Assembly: GCF_034057115.1 (NCBI RefSeq) | Contig: NZ_CP139195.1 | Span: 434,001-498,000, forward strand | Direction of reading: 5' to 3' | Length of the DNA stretch: 64,000 nucleotides | DNA from: Pseudomonas sp. AN-1 | GTDB lineage: Bacteria; Pseudomonadota; Gammaproteobacteria; Pseudomonadales; Pseudomonadaceae | Shown here: positions 16,214 to 29,269 of the stretch, piece by piece | How positions within the stretch are numbered: position 1 is the stretch's first letter | How the letters are laid out: the number at the start of each line of letters is the position of its first letter | Program-made: the position numbers and the translations under genes | Notes under the pieces: generated by a model | Told to the model about the DNA's origin: nothing | Seen by the model: the letters and a program-made list of their open reading frames with translations, nothing else | Database searches by the model: none

Positions 16214-18823
16214 TCAGGCCTGCAGCACCGGGATGTTGGCCTTGGCCGCAGCATCGCGGTACTCGGCCATCTGGTCGAAGGACAGGTAGCGGTAGACGTC
16301 GGCAGCCATGCTGTCGATGTTCTTCGCGTATTCCATGTACTCCTCGACGGTCGGCAGCTTGCCGAGGATGGAGGCGACAGCCGCCAGCTCAGCAGAAGCC
16401 AGGAACACGTTGGTAGCGTCGCCCAGGCGGTTCGGGAAGTTACGGGTCGAGGTGGAAACCACGGTGGAGCCGGTCTGTACGCGAGCCTGGTTACCCATGC
16501 ACAGCGAGCAGCCCGGCATTTCCATGCGCGCGCCAGCCTTGCCGTAGATGCCGTAGTAGCCTTCCTCGGTCAGCTGGTGGGCGTCCATCTTGGTCGGCGG
16601 AGCCAGCCACAGACGGGTCGGAATGCCACCCTTGACCTTGTCCAGCAGTTTGCCGGCAGCGCGGAAGTGACCGATGTTGGTCATGCAGGAGCCGATGAAC
16701 ACCTCGTCGATCTTCTGACCGGCAACGGTGGACAGCAGGCGAGCGTCGTCCGGGTCGTTCGGAGCGCAGAGAACCGGCTCCTTGATCTCGGCCAGGTCGA
16801 TCTCGATGACGGCGGCGTATTCGGCGTCGGCATCGGCGGACAGCAGCTGCGGATCGGCCAGCCAGGCTTCCATGGCCTGGGCACGACGCTCCAGGGTACG
16901 GGCGTCGCCGTAGCCTTCGCCGATCATCCAGCGCAGCATGGTGATGTTCGACTTCAGGTACTCGGCGATGGCGTCTTCCGGCAGCTTGATGGTGCAACCG
17001 GCAGCCGAACGCTCGGCGGAGGCGTCGGACAGTTCGAACGCTTGCTCGACGGTCAGGCCTTCCAGACCTTCGATCTCGAGGATACGGCCGGAGAAGATGT
17101 TCTTCTTGCCCTTCTTCTCGACGGTCAGCAGGCCAGCCTGGATCGCGTAGTAGGGGATGGCATGCACCAGGTCACGCAGGGTGATACCCGGCTGCATCTT
17201 GCCCTTGAAGCGCACCAGCACGGATTCCGGCATGTCCAGCGGCATGACGCCGGTGGCGGCGGCGAAGGCCACCAGGCCGGAACCGGCCGGGAAGGAGATG
17301 CCGATCGGGAAGCGGGTGTGCGAGTCACCACCGGTACCGACGGTGTCCGGCAGCAGCATGCGGTTCAGCCAGCTGTGGATGATGCCGTCGCCCGGACGCA
17401 GGGACACGCCGCTGCGGTTCATGATGAAGTCCGGCAGGGTGTGGTGGGTGTTGACGTCGATCGGCTTCGGATAGGCGGCGGTGTGGCAGAAGGACTGCAT
17501 CACCAGGTCGGCGGAGAAGCCCAGGCAGGCTAGGTCCTTCAGCTCGTCGCGAGTCATCGGGCCGGTGGTGTCCTGGGAGCCGACGGTGGTCATCTTCGGC
17601 TCGCAGTAGGTGCCCGGACGCACGCCCTGGCCTTCCGGCAGACCGCAGGCGCGGCCGACCATCTTCTGGGCGAGGGTGAAGCCCTTGCCGCTGTCGGCCG
17701 GAGCGACCGGCTTCTTGAACAGGGTGGACGGCGCCAGGCTCAGCTCGGCACGGGCCTTCTCGGTCAGGCCACGGCCGATGATCAGCGGGATGCGGCCGCC
17801 GGCGCGGACTTCGTCCAGCAGCACTTCGGTCTTCAGTTCGAAGGTGGTGATGACTTCTTCGGTGCCATGCTTGCAGACCTTGCCGGCGTACGGGTACACG
17901 TCGATGACGTCGCCCATGGCCAGGTTGGTGCAGTCGAATTCGATCGGCAGGGCGCCGGCGTCTTCCATGGTGTTGTAGAAGATCGGGGCGATCTTGGTGC
18001 CGAAGCAGAAGCCGCCGGCGCGCTTGTTCGGCACGTTCGGGATGTCGTCACCGAAGAACCACAGCACGGAGTTGGTGGCGGACTTGCGCGAGGAGCCGGT
18101 GCCGACCACGTCGCCGACGTAGGCGACCGGGTAGCCCTTGGCCTTCAGCTCTTCCATCTGCTTGATCGGGCCGACCGAACCCGGAACGTCCGGGTTGATG
18201 CCGTCGCGGGCCATCTTCAGCATGGCCAGGGCGTGCAGCGGGATGTCCGGGCGCGACCAGGCATCCGGAGCCGGGGACAGGTCGTCGGTGTTGGTTTCGC
18301 CGGTCACCTTGAACACGGTCAGGGTGATCTTCTCGGCGACGGCCGGGCGGCTGGTGAACCACTCGCCTTCGGCCCAGGAGGCCAGCACTGCCTTGGCGGC
18401 TTCGTTGCCCTTCTTGGCGCGCTCGGCGACGTCGTGGAAGGCATCGAACATCAGCAGGGTGTGCTTGAGCTGTTCGGCGGCGGCGTTGGCCAGCTCGGCG
18501 TTGTCCAGCAGCTCGACCAGGGTGGCGATGTTGTAGCCGCCCTGCATGGTGCCCAGCAGCTCGACGGCGCGGGTCTTGGAGAGCAGCGGGGAGGTGGCTT
18601 CGCCCTTGGCCAGGGCGGTCAGGAAGCCGGCCTTGACGTAGGCGGCTTCGTCCACGCCAGCGGGAACGCGGTTGGTGATCAGGTCAACCAGGAATTCTTC
18701 TTCGCCAGCCGGCGGATTCTTCAGCAGCTCGACCAGAGCAGCGGTCTGCTCGGCGTTCAGCGGCTGGGGCACGACGCCCAGGGCGGCACGCTCTTCTACG
18801 TGTTTGCGGTAGGCTTCAAGCAC
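16214..18823 (-). CDS. acnB: Aconitate hydratase B
   Basis: An 869-residue bifunctional aconitase B of the TCA cycle (citrate/isocitrate; also 2-methylisocitrate dehydration). The AcnB domain order is seen: N-terminal HEAT-like helical domain ([18 protein letters not shown]), a swivel domain, then the catalytic domains. Iron-sulfur ligands are in [14 protein letters not shown] and [12 protein letters not shown] near the C-terminus. The length is typical (about 865). It is a stand-alone gene. Its upstream region holds a 132-base segment bounded by 16-bp inverted repeats. Base use is slightly less G+C-biased than its neighbours, as expected of a highly expressed gene. Confidence 0.97.
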   Translation of the reverse strand: MLEAYRKHVEERAALGVVPQPLNAEQTAALVELLKNPPAGEEEFLVDLITNRVPAGVDEAAYVKAGFLTALAKGEATSPLLSKTRAVELLGTMQGGYNIATLVELLDNAELANAAAEQLKHTLLMFDAFHDVAERAKKGNEAAKAVLASWAEGEWFTSRPAVAEKITLTVFKVTGETNTDDLSPAPDAWSRPDIPLHALAMLKMARDGINPDVPGSVGPIKQMEELKAKGYPVAYVGDVVGTGSSRKSATNSVLWFFGDDIPNVPNKRAGGFCFGTKIAPIFYNTMEDAGALPIEFDCTNLAMGDVIDVYPYAGKVCKHGTEEVITTFELKTEVLLDEVRAGGRIPLIIGRGLTEKARAELSLAPSTLFKKPVAPADSGKGFTLAQKMVGRACGLPEGQGVRPGTYCEPKMTTVGSQDTTGPMTRDELKDLACLGFSADLVMQSFCHTAAYPKPIDVNTHHTLPDFIMNRSGVSLRPGDGIIHSWLNRMLLPDTVGTGGDSHTRFPIGISFPAGSGLVAFAAATGVMPLDMPESVLVRFKGKMQPGITLRDLVHAIPYYAIQAGLLTVEKKGKKNIFSGRILEIEGLEGLTVEQAFELSDASAERSAAGCTIKLPEDAIAEYLKSNITMLRWMIGEGYGDARTLERRAQAMEAWLADPQLLSADADAEYAAVIEIDLAEIKEPVLCAPNDPDDARLLSTVAGQKIDEVFIGSCMTNIGHFRAAGKLLDKVKGGIPTRLWLAPPTKMDAHQLTEEGYYGIYGKAGARMEMPGCSLCMGNQARVQTGSTVVSTSTRNFPNRLGDATNVFLASAELAAVASILGKLPTVEEYMEYAKNIDSMAADVYRYLSFDQMAEYRDAAAKANIPVLQA

Positions 18824-18873
18824 AGTATTACCCTCATCAGTGGTCCCATGCGGGAGTCCGGGACTCTCGTCCA

Positions 18874-19005
18874 GAAGCTGTTTTCAAAGTTTTACGCCGG
18901 CGACTGTGACGAGGATGAGGTGGTGAACAACGATCTGTCGCGATGCTGTCCACCAACCGCTTCCAGCCGGGTTTACTGTGCTCGTGACGCTTTGAAAACA
19001 GCTTC
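18874..19005. repeat. 132-base segment bounded by 16-bp perfect inverted repeats, upstream of acnB
   Basis: GAAGCTGTTTTCAAAG at 18874-18889 is exactly repeated in inverse at 18990-19005, about 100 bases apart. Similarity fades a few bases further in. It could be a MITE-like remnant with terminal repeats or a long-range hairpin in the acnB 5' region. No clear target duplication flanks it. The rest of the 18824-19154 gap is non-coding. Confidence 0.6.
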
Positions 19006-19154
19006 CTGCGGACATTGGTGCCTGTAACAAGGCAGGCGGATTCTACTGGAAAGACCGCGATAAGTTAAGCAAGACTCCCGGTCGCTGGCGGATGACCCGG
19101 CTTAGACAAAGGGCTAACATGCCGCCCAGTTTCCTTCGCCAGTCCGCTTCCGCC

Positions 19155-19631
19155 ATGTCCCAACAGCGCATCAAGACCCCCTGCGTCGGCCTCTGCTCCA
19201 CGGTCTACGGCGACCTGGTGTGCCGTGGCTGCAAGCGTTTCCACCACGAGGTGGTGAACTGGAACCTGTACGGCGAGGAGGAGAAGCGCGCCGTGTGGCG
19301 GCGCCTGGAAGGCCTGCTGGTGCAGGTGGTGCAGGCCAAGCTCGAGGTGATCGATGCGGCCCTGCTGCGCCGCCAGCTGGAGCAGCGGCAGATCCGCTTC
19401 GTGGTCCAGCAGTCGCCCTACTGCTGGGCCTACCAGCTGATCGCCCGTGGCGCGCGGCAGATCCAGCAGATCGAGGCCTACGGCATCACGCTGCTGCCCG
19501 AGTTCCGCGGCAGCGGCCTGCCCGAGCTGCGCGATGCCATCGACCGCGAGTTCTTCCTGCTCTCCGAGGCCCACTACCAGCGCTACATCGCGCCGCGCTT
19601 CCTGGTCGACGGCGAGGATATCCGCGTCTGA
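19155..19631 (+). CDS. DUF1289 family protein
   Basis: A 158-residue protein. The N-terminal 40 residues carry the DUF1289 cysteine pattern (CVGLC...CRGCKRFHHEVVNW), probably a small metal-binding fold. The remaining 115 residues are helical and charged with no recognised motif. The start at 19155 (MSQQRIKTPC) is chosen over an upstream in-frame ATG at 19092 because the DUF begins directly after it. It is divergent from acnB. Function is unknown for the family. Confidence 0.85.
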   Translation: MSQQRIKTPCVGLCSTVYGDLVCRGCKRFHHEVVNWNLYGEEEKRAVWRRLEGLLVQVVQAKLEVIDAALLRRQLEQRQIRFVVQQSPYCWAYQLIARGARQIQQIEAYGITLLPEFRGSGLPELRDAIDREFFLLSEAHYQRYIAPRFLVDGEDIRV

Positions 19632-19644
19632 TCGCGCCACCGTT

Positions 19645-19694
19645 GTAGGAGCGAATTCATTCGCGACAGGGTCGCAGATGAATCTGCTCCCACA
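19645..19694. repeat. Short palindromic intergenic repeat (GTAGGAGCGAATTCATTCGC type)
   Basis: GTAGGAGCGAATTCATTCGC and the partial inverse AGATGAATCTGCTCCCAC flank GACAGGGTCGC. It belongs to the same broad family as the elements at 53771 and 60185. It lies between convergent genes and may act as their terminator. Confidence 0.7.
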
Positions 19695-19700
19695 GGGGGA

Positions 19701-20567
19701 TCAGGGTTGTTCTTCGAGCAGCTTCTCCAGGTGGTCGCAGATGTCGTCCGGCTTGAGCACCAGCACGTCGCTTTCCAGCACGTCCAGCACCACCTCGGCG
19801 GTGTTGCCGATCAGCGCGCCGGATAGGCCGGTGCGCGCCACGGTGCCGAGCACGGTGACCACTGCGTCGAGCTGCAGGGCCAGCTGCGGGATCAGCAGGT
19901 CGGCCGGGCCTTCGGCGATGTGCAGCTGGTGGTTGCTCAGGCCGTATTCGTCCTGGAAGCGCTGGCAGGCATCGCGGTAGCGCGCGGCTATGGTCTCGCG
20001 CAACTGGAAGGTCGGGTCGGCGGCGCTGAGCATCGGCGCCGGGTGGGCGCTGAGCACGTGCAGTTCGCCCCTGGCCAGGTGGGCGACCTCGTGGGCATGG
20101 CAGACGATGGCCGCGTGCAGGGTCTGGTGCTCGGGATCGTCGTTGCCGACGTCCACCGCGGCCAGCACCTTGCCGCCGCCCCACGGGCGGTCGGTCTTGA
20201 CCAGCAGCACCGGGCAGGGGCAGTAGCGCAGCAGCTTCCAGTCGTCCGGGGTGAGCAGGGCCTTCTTCAGCGGGTTGTCCGGGTAGTGCTGCTTGACCAC
20301 CAGGCCGCAGCCTTCGGCCTGCTGGGCGGCGATGATGATCTCGTGGCTGGCGTCCTGCCATTCCTGGCGGGTGCTGACCTTGAAGCCTTCCGTCTCCAGC
20401 CCTTCGGTCAGTTCGCCGAGGAACTCGCCGCGGTCGTGCTGGCCGTCGCAGACCAGCAGGTGCAGCTCGGAACCGGTGCAGCCGGCGATCAGCCGCGCGC
20501 GCTTGAGCGCGAGGCTTTCCTCCTGGTCGGGTTCCAGCACTACCAGGATGCTGCGGATGGCTTGCAT
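19701..20567 (-). CDS. uspE: Tandem universal stress protein (UspE-like)
   Basis: A 288-residue cytoplasmic protein with two Usp domains (about 1-145 and 150-280). The first begins MQAIRSILVVLEPDQEESLA; the second starts at GGGKVLAAVDVGND and ends with the nucleotide-binding-like G-2x-G-9x-G region GTVARTGLSGALIGNTAEVV. The start at 20567 is chosen because GGGAGACGACC lies just before it and within the longer reading frame. A stress-survival role is inferred. It is divergent from miaE. Confidence 0.88.
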   Translation of the reverse strand: MQAIRSILVVLEPDQEESLALKRARLIAGCTGSELHLLVCDGQHDRGEFLGELTEGLETEGFKVSTRQEWQDASHEIIIAAQQAEGCGLVVKQHYPDNPLKKALLTPDDWKLLRYCPCPVLLVKTDRPWGGGKVLAAVDVGNDDPEHQTLHAAIVCHAHEVAHLARGELHVLSAHPAPMLSAADPTFQLRETIAARYRDACQRFQDEYGLSNHQLHIAEGPADLLIPQLALQLDAVVTVLGTVARTGLSGALIGNTAEVVLDVLESDVLVLKPDDICDHLEKLLEEQP

Positions 20568-20707
20568 GGTCGTCTCCCTCATTGGCTTCAGGTTCAACTC
20601 TAGACGCAGGCAGGAGGAATGCCGCTTGATGCACGTCAACCGCCGGGCATGCCGGTGGCGGGCGGGAGCCGTATAATGCGCGGCTTCCCAAGACTAGCCG
20701 GATTGCC

Positions 20708-21310
20708 ATGTCCCTGCTCCCCGAGATCGAGAGCTTCCTGCTCTGCCCGACGCCCCAGGCCTGGATCGACCAGGCGCTGCAACATCCCGAGATCCTGCTG
20801 ATCGACCACGCCAACTGCGAGAAGAAGGCGGCGAGCACGGCGCTGACCCTGCTGTATCGCTATGTAGAAAAGGAGGACCTGCAGTACAAGCTGTCGCGCC
20901 TGGCGCGCGAGGAACTGCGGCATTTCGAGCAGGTCGCCGCGCTGATGAAGAAGCGCGGCGTCGCCTACCGTCCGGTCAGCGCCTCGCAGTACGCCCAGCG
21001 CCTGCACGCGCACATCCGCAAGCACGAGCCGGGCAAGCTGGTCGACACCCTGATCGTCGGCGCCTACATCGAGGCGCGCTCCTGCGAGCGCTTCTACCGG
21101 CTGGCGCCGTTCCTCGACGAGGAGCTGGGCAAGTTCTACGTCTCGCTGCTCAAGTCCGAGGCGCGCCACTACCAGGACTACCTGAACATGGCCCGCCAGT
21201 ACGCCGGCGAGCCGATCGACGAGCGGGTGGCCTTCTTCGCCGAGATCGAGCGCCAGGCGATCCTCACCCCGGACGCCGAGTTCCGTTTCCACAGCGGCGC
21301 GGCGGCCTGA
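20708..21310 (+). CDS. miaE: tRNA-(ms2io6A37) hydroxylase
   Basis: A 200-residue non-haem di-iron monooxygenase. It hydroxylates the isopentenyl side chain of ms2i6A at position 37 of tRNAs reading UNN codons. Ferritin-like ExxH iron-ligand motifs are visible at E69-H72 (EELRH) and E151-H154 (EARHY), with further carboxylates at E38 and E122. Length and N-terminus (MSLLPEIESFLLCPTPQAWI) match MiaE. It is a monocistronic gene with a strong terminator after it. Confidence 0.93.
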   Translation: MSLLPEIESFLLCPTPQAWIDQALQHPEILLIDHANCEKKAASTALTLLYRYVEKEDLQYKLSRLAREELRHFEQVAALMKKRGVAYRPVSASQYAQRLHAHIRKHEPGKLVDTLIVGAYIEARSCERFYRLAPFLDEELGKFYVSLLKSEARHYQDYLNMARQYAGEPIDERVAFFAEIERQAILTPDAEFRFHSGAAA

Positions 21311-21317
21311 AACGAAG

Positions 21318-21343
21318 AGGGGGGCATCGCTGCCCCCCCTTTT
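21318..21343 (+). terminator. miaE terminator
   Basis: AGGGGGGCA-tcgc-TGCCCCCCCT followed by TTT. Confidence 0.88.
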
Positions 21344-21367
21344 CTCATTTCAGGTTATCGCCGCTAT

Positions 21368-22024
21368 TCAGTGGGCGGTGACGATCACGCCGGCCGGCCA
21401 CTCATCCTCACCGGCGTTGCGCCGTTCGGCCCAGCTGCACAGCAGCTGCATGCCGAGGAAGCCGGCGGCGATGAGCAGCGGATAGGCCGCCATCAGCTCG
21501 AGCAGCGAGTACTTCCAGGCCAGCGGGCGGCCGATGCCGAGCATGGCGGCGTAGAACCAGGATACCGCCGAAACCGAGCCGGCCAGCAGCGCCAGGCTGC
21601 GCAGGCCGCGGGGCAGCTGCAGCAGCGAGCCGCTCTTCTGCAGGGCGGGCAGGACGGTGCCGTGCAGGATGAAGCCGTTGAGGGTCAGCAGGGTGACGAT
21701 GGTCACCTTGGCCTGCAGCTTGGGATTGAGGAAGTACTCCATGCCCTTGCCGGCATAGTCGAGGCCGACGATGCCGATGCCGCTGACCCACAGCACGATC
21801 AGGGCGAGCGAGACACTCTTCTTCAGGTGTTCGAGATGCTGCGCCTGTTCGGGCTCGGCGGCGCCACCGCGCAGCAGGTTGCGGATCAGCGCCACGTCGC
21901 TGGTGAGGATCAGGCCGACCGCCACGCAGCAGGCGATCAGGTGGACGTAGACGATGCCCATGCGCGCGAGTTCGACGGCGGTTTCCTGTTGCAGGAATGC
22001 CTGGAGGAAGTTGCTCAGTTCCAT
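21368..22024 (-). CDS. Inner-membrane protein with about five to six helices, function unknown
   Basis: A 218-residue hydrophobic protein. It starts at 22024 (MELSNFLQAFLQQETAVELA) after AGAGAGGCAACC; the frame continues to 22411 but that part is low-complexity and non-coding. Hydrophobic spans are near residues 22-45, 72-95, 105-125, 140-160 and 170-195. A cytoplasmic histidine-rich segment (EQAQHLEHLKKS) lies between helices 1 and 2. Possible haem- or metal-ligand histidines are in YVHLIACC and LHGTVLPAL. It is convergent with miaE and I do not recognise the family with confidence. Confidence 0.72.
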   Translation of the reverse strand: MELSNFLQAFLQQETAVELARMGIVYVHLIACCVAVGLILTSDVALIRNLLRGGAAEPEQAQHLEHLKKSVSLALIVLWVSGIGIVGLDYAGKGMEYFLNPKLQAKVTIVTLLTLNGFILHGTVLPALQKSGSLLQLPRGLRSLALLAGSVSAVSWFYAAMLGIGRPLAWKYSLLELMAAYPLLIAAGFLGMQLLCSWAERRNAGEDEWPAGVIVTAH

Positions 22025-22477
22025 GGTTGCCTCTCTGTTTCTTTTTTCGGTGCCGGCGGCACTTGCGATTGATTGGATGGAGGTCCTTGTTCCTGGTGTT
22101 GCAGCGGCAGGGCGCTCGCCGCAGGTTGCGGCTGCTGAAGTATCGCCTTGCCCAGTTGTGCTGACGGGGCGTCGTGTCCCGTCGGTGGGGCGGCTCCTCT
22201 TCGGGGAGATAGGGGAGCCATGGCGGCGGGCGCGAGTAGGGGCGCCATCACCGTGCTGTCTGTTGCGACAGTGAGGAGTGAGAGTGAATGGATCGTGAAA
22301 TGGTTCGCAGTATTCGTGAAATGGCGACGAATGGATGGGTCGATTCACTTGCGCAGTTTGTGAATTGATAGTAGGCGAGTTGTGTCTTGCGCGAAGCCGA
22401 TGGCTCTGCAACGGCCGCCGGCAGCGGTTTGCGAGCGCAACGCAGCCAGGGTGGCGCGTTGCCGGTCGCGGGCGGGC
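22025..22477. other. 453-base gene-free gap with spaced direct repeats
   Basis: No convincing coding sequence lies here. It contains two 11-bp direct repeats, TCGTGAAATGG, at 22293-22303 and 22314-22324, exactly 21 bases (two helical turns) apart. Related GTGAA boxes lie near 22284 and 22360, and an inverse TTCAC near 22344. This looks like a multi-site operator for the membrane-protein gene transcribed leftward. The regulator is unknown. Confidence 0.45.
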
Positions 22478-23203
22478 TCAGTCCAGCGGAAAGGGCGCCA
22501 GGCGATAGCCCTGCGCGTCCACTTCCAGCGCCCAGCCCTGGCGGTCCCAGTCGCCGAGGACGATGCGTTGGGCGTTGTGGCCGTCGACCAGCAGTCGGTG
22601 CACGGCGGGGCGGTGGGTATGGCCGTGGATCAGGGTGCGCACGCGGCGCTCGGCCATCACCTGCGGCACCACCTCGGGGGTGACGTCGATGATGTCGGCG
22701 GCCTTCTCGCGGGTGCGCATGCGGCTGGCGTCGCGCAGCTTGCGCGCCAGCTTGTGGCGGGTGGCCAGCGGCAGGTTGCGCAGCAGCCACAGCGAGAGCG
22801 GGTTGCGCAGGCGCTTGCGTAGGCGCTGGTAGCTCTCGTCGCGGGTGCACAGGCTGTCGCCGTGTAGCAGCAGCACCGGCTCGCCGTACAGTTCCACCAC
22901 GCTGCCTTCCCTGAGCAGGGTGCAGCCGGCTTCGCGGCAGAAGCCCTTGCCGAGCAGGAAGTCGCGGTTGCCGTGCATCAGGTAGATGCGCGTGCCCTTG
23001 TCGCTCAGGCGGCGCAGGGCGCTGGCGATGGAGCGCTGGAACTCGTCCATGCCGTCGTCGCCGATCCACACCTCGAAGAAGTCGCCGAGGATGTACAGCG
23101 CCTCGGCGCCGGCGGCGCGGGTCTCCAGGAAATGCAGAAACGCCCGGACGATGTCCGGGCGCTGCGCTTCAAGATGCAGGTCCGCGATGAACAGGACGCT
23201 CAT
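22478..23203 (-). CDS. lpxH: UDP-2,3-diacylglucosamine diphosphatase
   Basis: A 241-residue metallophosphoesterase that makes lipid X in lipid A synthesis. Metal motifs are complete: [33 protein letters not shown] and HGHTHRP. Length is normal. It begins 4 bases after the ppiB stop codon on the same strand, an arrangement common in Pseudomonas. It is essential envelope biosynthesis at the cytoplasmic membrane face. Confidence 0.95.
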   Translation of the reverse strand: MSVLFIADLHLEAQRPDIVRAFLHFLETRAAGAEALYILGDFFEVWIGDDGMDEFQRSIASALRRLSDKGTRIYLMHGNRDFLLGKGFCREAGCTLLREGSVVELYGEPVLLLHGDSLCTRDESYQRLRKRLRNPLSLWLLRNLPLATRHKLARKLRDASRMRTREKAADIIDVTPEVVPQVMAERRVRTLIHGHTHRPAVHRLLVDGHNAQRIVLGDWDRQGWALEVDAQGYRLAPFPLD

Positions 23204-23207
23204 CGAA

Positions 23208-23705
23208 TCACTCGGCGACGACTTCGGCCTTCTCGATGATCACGTCGTCCACCGGCACGTCGCCGTGGCCAGAGCGATTGCCGGTAGCCACGGCCTTGAT
23301 CTTGTTGACCACGTCCATGCCTTCCACCACTTCGCCGAACACGGCGTAACCCCAGCCCTGGGTGGTCGGCGCGGTGTGGTCGAGGAAGCTATTGTCGGCG
23401 ACGTTGATGAAGAACTGCGCGCTGGCCGAGTGCGGGTCCATGGTGCGGGCCATGGCGATGGTGCCGACCTTGTTGGACAGGCCGTTGTTGGCCTCGTTCT
23501 TGATCGGTGCGCGGGTGCTCTTCTGCTTCATGCCCGGCTCGAAACCGCCGCCCTGGATCATGAAGTTGCCGATCACGCGGTGGAAGATGGTGCCGTTGTA
23601 GTGGCCGTCCTTCACGTACTGCTCGAAGTTGGCCGCGGTTTCCGGGGCCTTGTCGGCAAACAGCTTGAGGGTGATGACGCCGTGGTTGGTGTGCAGCTTG
23701 ATCAT
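23208..23705 (-). CDS. ppiB: Cytoplasmic peptidyl-prolyl cis-trans isomerase B
   Basis: A 165-residue-class cyclophilin without a signal peptide. It starts at 23705 ([20 protein letters not shown]); an upstream in-frame ATG at 23735 is ignored. The catalytic segment [15 protein letters not shown] and the [18 protein letters not shown] core are intact. It leads the ppiB-lpxH unit and is divergent from glnS, as seen elsewhere in Pseudomonas. Confidence 0.95.
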   Translation of the reverse strand: MIKLHTNHGVITLKLFADKAPETAANFEQYVKDGHYNGTIFHRVIGNFMIQGGGFEPGMKQKSTRAPIKNEANNGLSNKVGTIAMARTMDPHSASAQFFINVADNSFLDHTAPTTQGWGYAVFGEVVEGMDVVNKIKAVATGNRSGHGDVPVDDVIIEKAEVVAE

Positions 23706-23845
23706 GGGGGAATTCCGCTGAATGGGTGAGGGCATCCGGCACCTGCGGCGGCAGGTGGTCTGTCGGGTGCCTGACGGGTTCGCTATGATAAGCGCTTTGC
23801 ATTGGCTGGCCTACCCTGGCCGGCACCGACATGTTCAAGGACACC

Positions 23846-25516
<1,671 letters not shown>

Positions 25517-26902
25517 ATGACGCTTTCCATCTACAGCACCCTGTCCAAGAGCAAGGACGAGTTCAAGCCGCTGGAAGGCAACAAGGTCCGCATGTACGTG
25601 TGCGGCATGACCGTCTACGACTTCTGCCACATCGGCCATGCGCGGGTGATGGTGGCGTTCGACGTGGTCGCCCGCTGGCTGCGCCATCGCGGCTATGAGC
25701 TGACCTACGTGCGCAACATTACCGACATCGACGACAAGATCATCAAGCGCGCCAACGAGAACGGCGAGTCGTTCCAGGACCTGGTCGCGCGGATGATCAA
25801 AGCGATGCACGAGGACGAGGCGCGCCTCAACGTGCTGCGTCCGGACATCGAGCCGCGCGCCACCGACCACATCGCCGGCATGCACGCGATGATCCAGACC
25901 CTGATCGACAAGGGCTTCGCCTACGCCCCGGGCAACGGCGACGTCTACTACCGGGTCGGCAAGTTCGAGGGCTACGGCAAGCTGTCGCGGCGCAAGATCG
26001 AGGACCTGAAGATCGGCGCGCGCATCGAGGTCGACGAGGCCAAGGAAGATCCGCTCGACTTCGTGCTGTGGAAGGGCGCCAAGCCGGGCGAGCCGAGCTG
26101 GGAATCGCCCTGGGGCGCCGGACGTCCGGGCTGGCACATCGAGTGCTCGGTGATGTCCACCTGCTGCCTGGGCGAGACCTTCGACATCCACGGCGGTGGC
26201 CCGGACCTGGTGTTCCCGCACCACGAGAACGAGATCGCGCAGAGCGAGGCGGCCACCGGCAAGCTGTACGCCAACGCCTGGATGCATGCCGGCGCGGTGC
26301 GCGTCGACGGCGAGAAGATGTCCAAGAGCCTCGGCAACTTCTTCACCATCCGCGAGGTGCTGGAGAAGTACCACCCCGAAGTGGTGCGCTACCTGCTGGT
26401 GTCCAGCCACTACCGCAGCCCGATCAACTACTCCGAGGACAGCCTGCGCGAGGCCAAGGGCGCGCTGGAGCGCTTCTACAACGGCCTCAAGGGTCTGCCC
26501 GAGGCGACGCCTGCCGGTGGCGAGGAGTTCGTCGAGCGCTTCGGCGCGGCGATGGACGACGACTTCAACTCGCCGGAAGCCTGCGCGGTGCTGTTCGAGA
26601 TGATCCGCGAGGTCAACCGCCTGCGCGAGTCGGATCTTGCCGCCGCCGCCGCGCTGGCCGCGCGGCTCAAGGAGCTGGCCGGCGTGCTCGGCGTGCTGCA
26701 GCTCGACCCCGAGGCCTTCCTGCAGGCCGGTGCCGAGGGCAAGGTCGACGCCGCCGAGGTCGAGGCGCTGATCGCCGCGCGCCTGCAGGCACGCGCCGAG
26801 AAGAACTGGGCCGAGTCCGACCGCATCCGCGACCAGCTCACCGCCATGGGCGTGGTGCTGGAGGACGGCAAGGGCGGCACCACCTGGCGCCTGGCCGAGT
26901 AG
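25517..26902 (+). CDS. cysS: Cysteine--tRNA ligase
   Basis: A 461-residue class I synthetase. The signature motifs are [10 protein letters not shown] (HIGH) and [12 protein letters not shown] (KMSKS). The zinc-binding cysteine and histidines are in [19 protein letters not shown] and VFPHHENE. Its ATG abuts the glnS stop codon. A strong terminator follows. Confidence 0.96.
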   Translation: MTLSIYSTLSKSKDEFKPLEGNKVRMYVCGMTVYDFCHIGHARVMVAFDVVARWLRHRGYELTYVRNITDIDDKIIKRANENGESFQDLVARMIKAMHEDEARLNVLRPDIEPRATDHIAGMHAMIQTLIDKGFAYAPGNGDVYYRVGKFEGYGKLSRRKIEDLKIGARIEVDEAKEDPLDFVLWKGAKPGEPSWESPWGAGRPGWHIECSVMSTCCLGETFDIHGGGPDLVFPHHENEIAQSEAATGKLYANAWMHAGAVRVDGEKMSKSLGNFFTIREVLEKYHPEVVRYLLVSSHYRSPINYSEDSLREAKGALERFYNGLKGLPEATPAGGEEFVERFGAAMDDDFNSPEACAVLFEMIREVNRLRESDLAAAAALAARLKELAGVLGVLQLDPEAFLQAGAEGKVDAAEVEALIAARLQARAEKNWAESDRIRDQLTAMGVVLEDGKGGTTWRLAE

Positions 26903-26918
26903 GTCGATCCGCTGTACC

Positions 26919-26948
26919 GAAAGGGGCTGCCGCGAGGCAGCCCTTTTC
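26919..26948 (+). terminator. glnS-cysS terminator
   Basis: AAAGGGGCTGCC-gcga-GGCAGCCCTTTT followed by CG. Confidence 0.88.
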
Positions 26949-26974
26949 GTTTGTGGCGCGCTATTTGTAGTGCG

Positions 26975-27397
26975 CTACTGCTGCTGCGCGGCCGCGCTGT
27001 TCTCCTCGTGGATCTGCAGCATCCGCTCCAGTTCGCTGCGGATCAGCGCGTCCTCGCAGCCGGGCAGGAACTCGCGCAGCTTGCGGATCACCCACTGCTG
27101 GCCCCGGTCGACGAAGGCCAGGCGCTCCTCCAGCGATTCGATGGCCATGGCCTTGTCGTAGAAGGCGCCGGTCTCGTGGTTGGGGGGGAGGCCCAGGTGC
27201 TTGAGGCAGGTCAGCAGGTGCTGGCAGCTCTCGCCCTCGCCCGCGAGGATCTGCTGCAGCAGTTCGCGCTGGTCGGGATCGGTGGCCTGGCGCAGGGTTT
27301 CGCCGGCCACCCTGGCGCCGGCGCGCTCGGCGCTGAGCAGGGTCTGCAGCAGCTCGGCCTGGCCGGCGGCAGTGTTGAGGTTGGCTGAGTCGGTCAT
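26975..27397 (-). CDS. Small all-helical (ferritin-like?) protein next to NO regulator
   Basis: A 140-residue acidic protein starting at 27397 ([20 protein letters not shown]). It is predicted to be almost entirely helical, with repeated E-x-x-x patterns ([48 protein letters not shown]). Acidic residues and histidines are spaced as in ferritin-like or hemerythrin-like bundles, but no full di-iron motif pair is certain. It follows the NorR-type gene on the same strand by 130 bases. A part in nitric oxide or iron stress is a guess from position. Confidence 0.65.
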   Translation of the reverse strand: MTDSANLNTAAGQAELLQTLLSAERAGARVAGETLRQATDPDQRELLQQILAGEGESCQHLLTCLKHLGLPPNHETGAFYDKAMAIESLEERLAFVDRGQQWVIRKLREFLPGCEDALIRSELERMLQIHEENSAAAQQQ

Positions 27398-27527
27398 GAT
27401 CGGGCTCCCCGACGGTTGGTCCTGGCAATCCATGGTAGTCGGTTTGCCCTGCCGCGGGGGCGGGAGCCGGGCCGACCATGCCCGCTGGCGGAGCCGCATC
27501 TCGGGTCAGCGAATGGGGCGGCCCGCC

Positions 27528-29087
<1,560 letters not shown>

Positions 29088-29126
29088 TTCGATAGCGTGT
29101 TGTCGGGTTGACAGCGTTCGGTTGTT

Positions 29127-29196
29127 GTCTAGATGACTCTCGATAATCTCAAGTCATTGATTTTATTGAATAAAAAATCTGGCACGGAAACTGATA
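29127..29196 (+). promoter_or_regulatory. hmp control region: NorR-type site and sigma-54-like promoter
   Basis: GTCTAGATGAC (29127-29137) fits the GT-N7-AC core of NorR sites. Downstream, CTGGCACGGAAACTGAT (29179-29195) has a perfect -24 TGGCACG, but the -12 element reads TGA in place of TGC at the correct 10-base spacing. The segment between them is unusually A+T-rich. A weak, tightly activator-dependent sigma-54 promoter is inferred. Confidence 0.6.
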
Positions 29197-29269
29197 TGTC
29201 CATTGTGCTTGCGTGCAGGCGGCCTGTCGATGGCCGCCCATCTCACTTGGTCCCATTCAGGAGTTGTCC

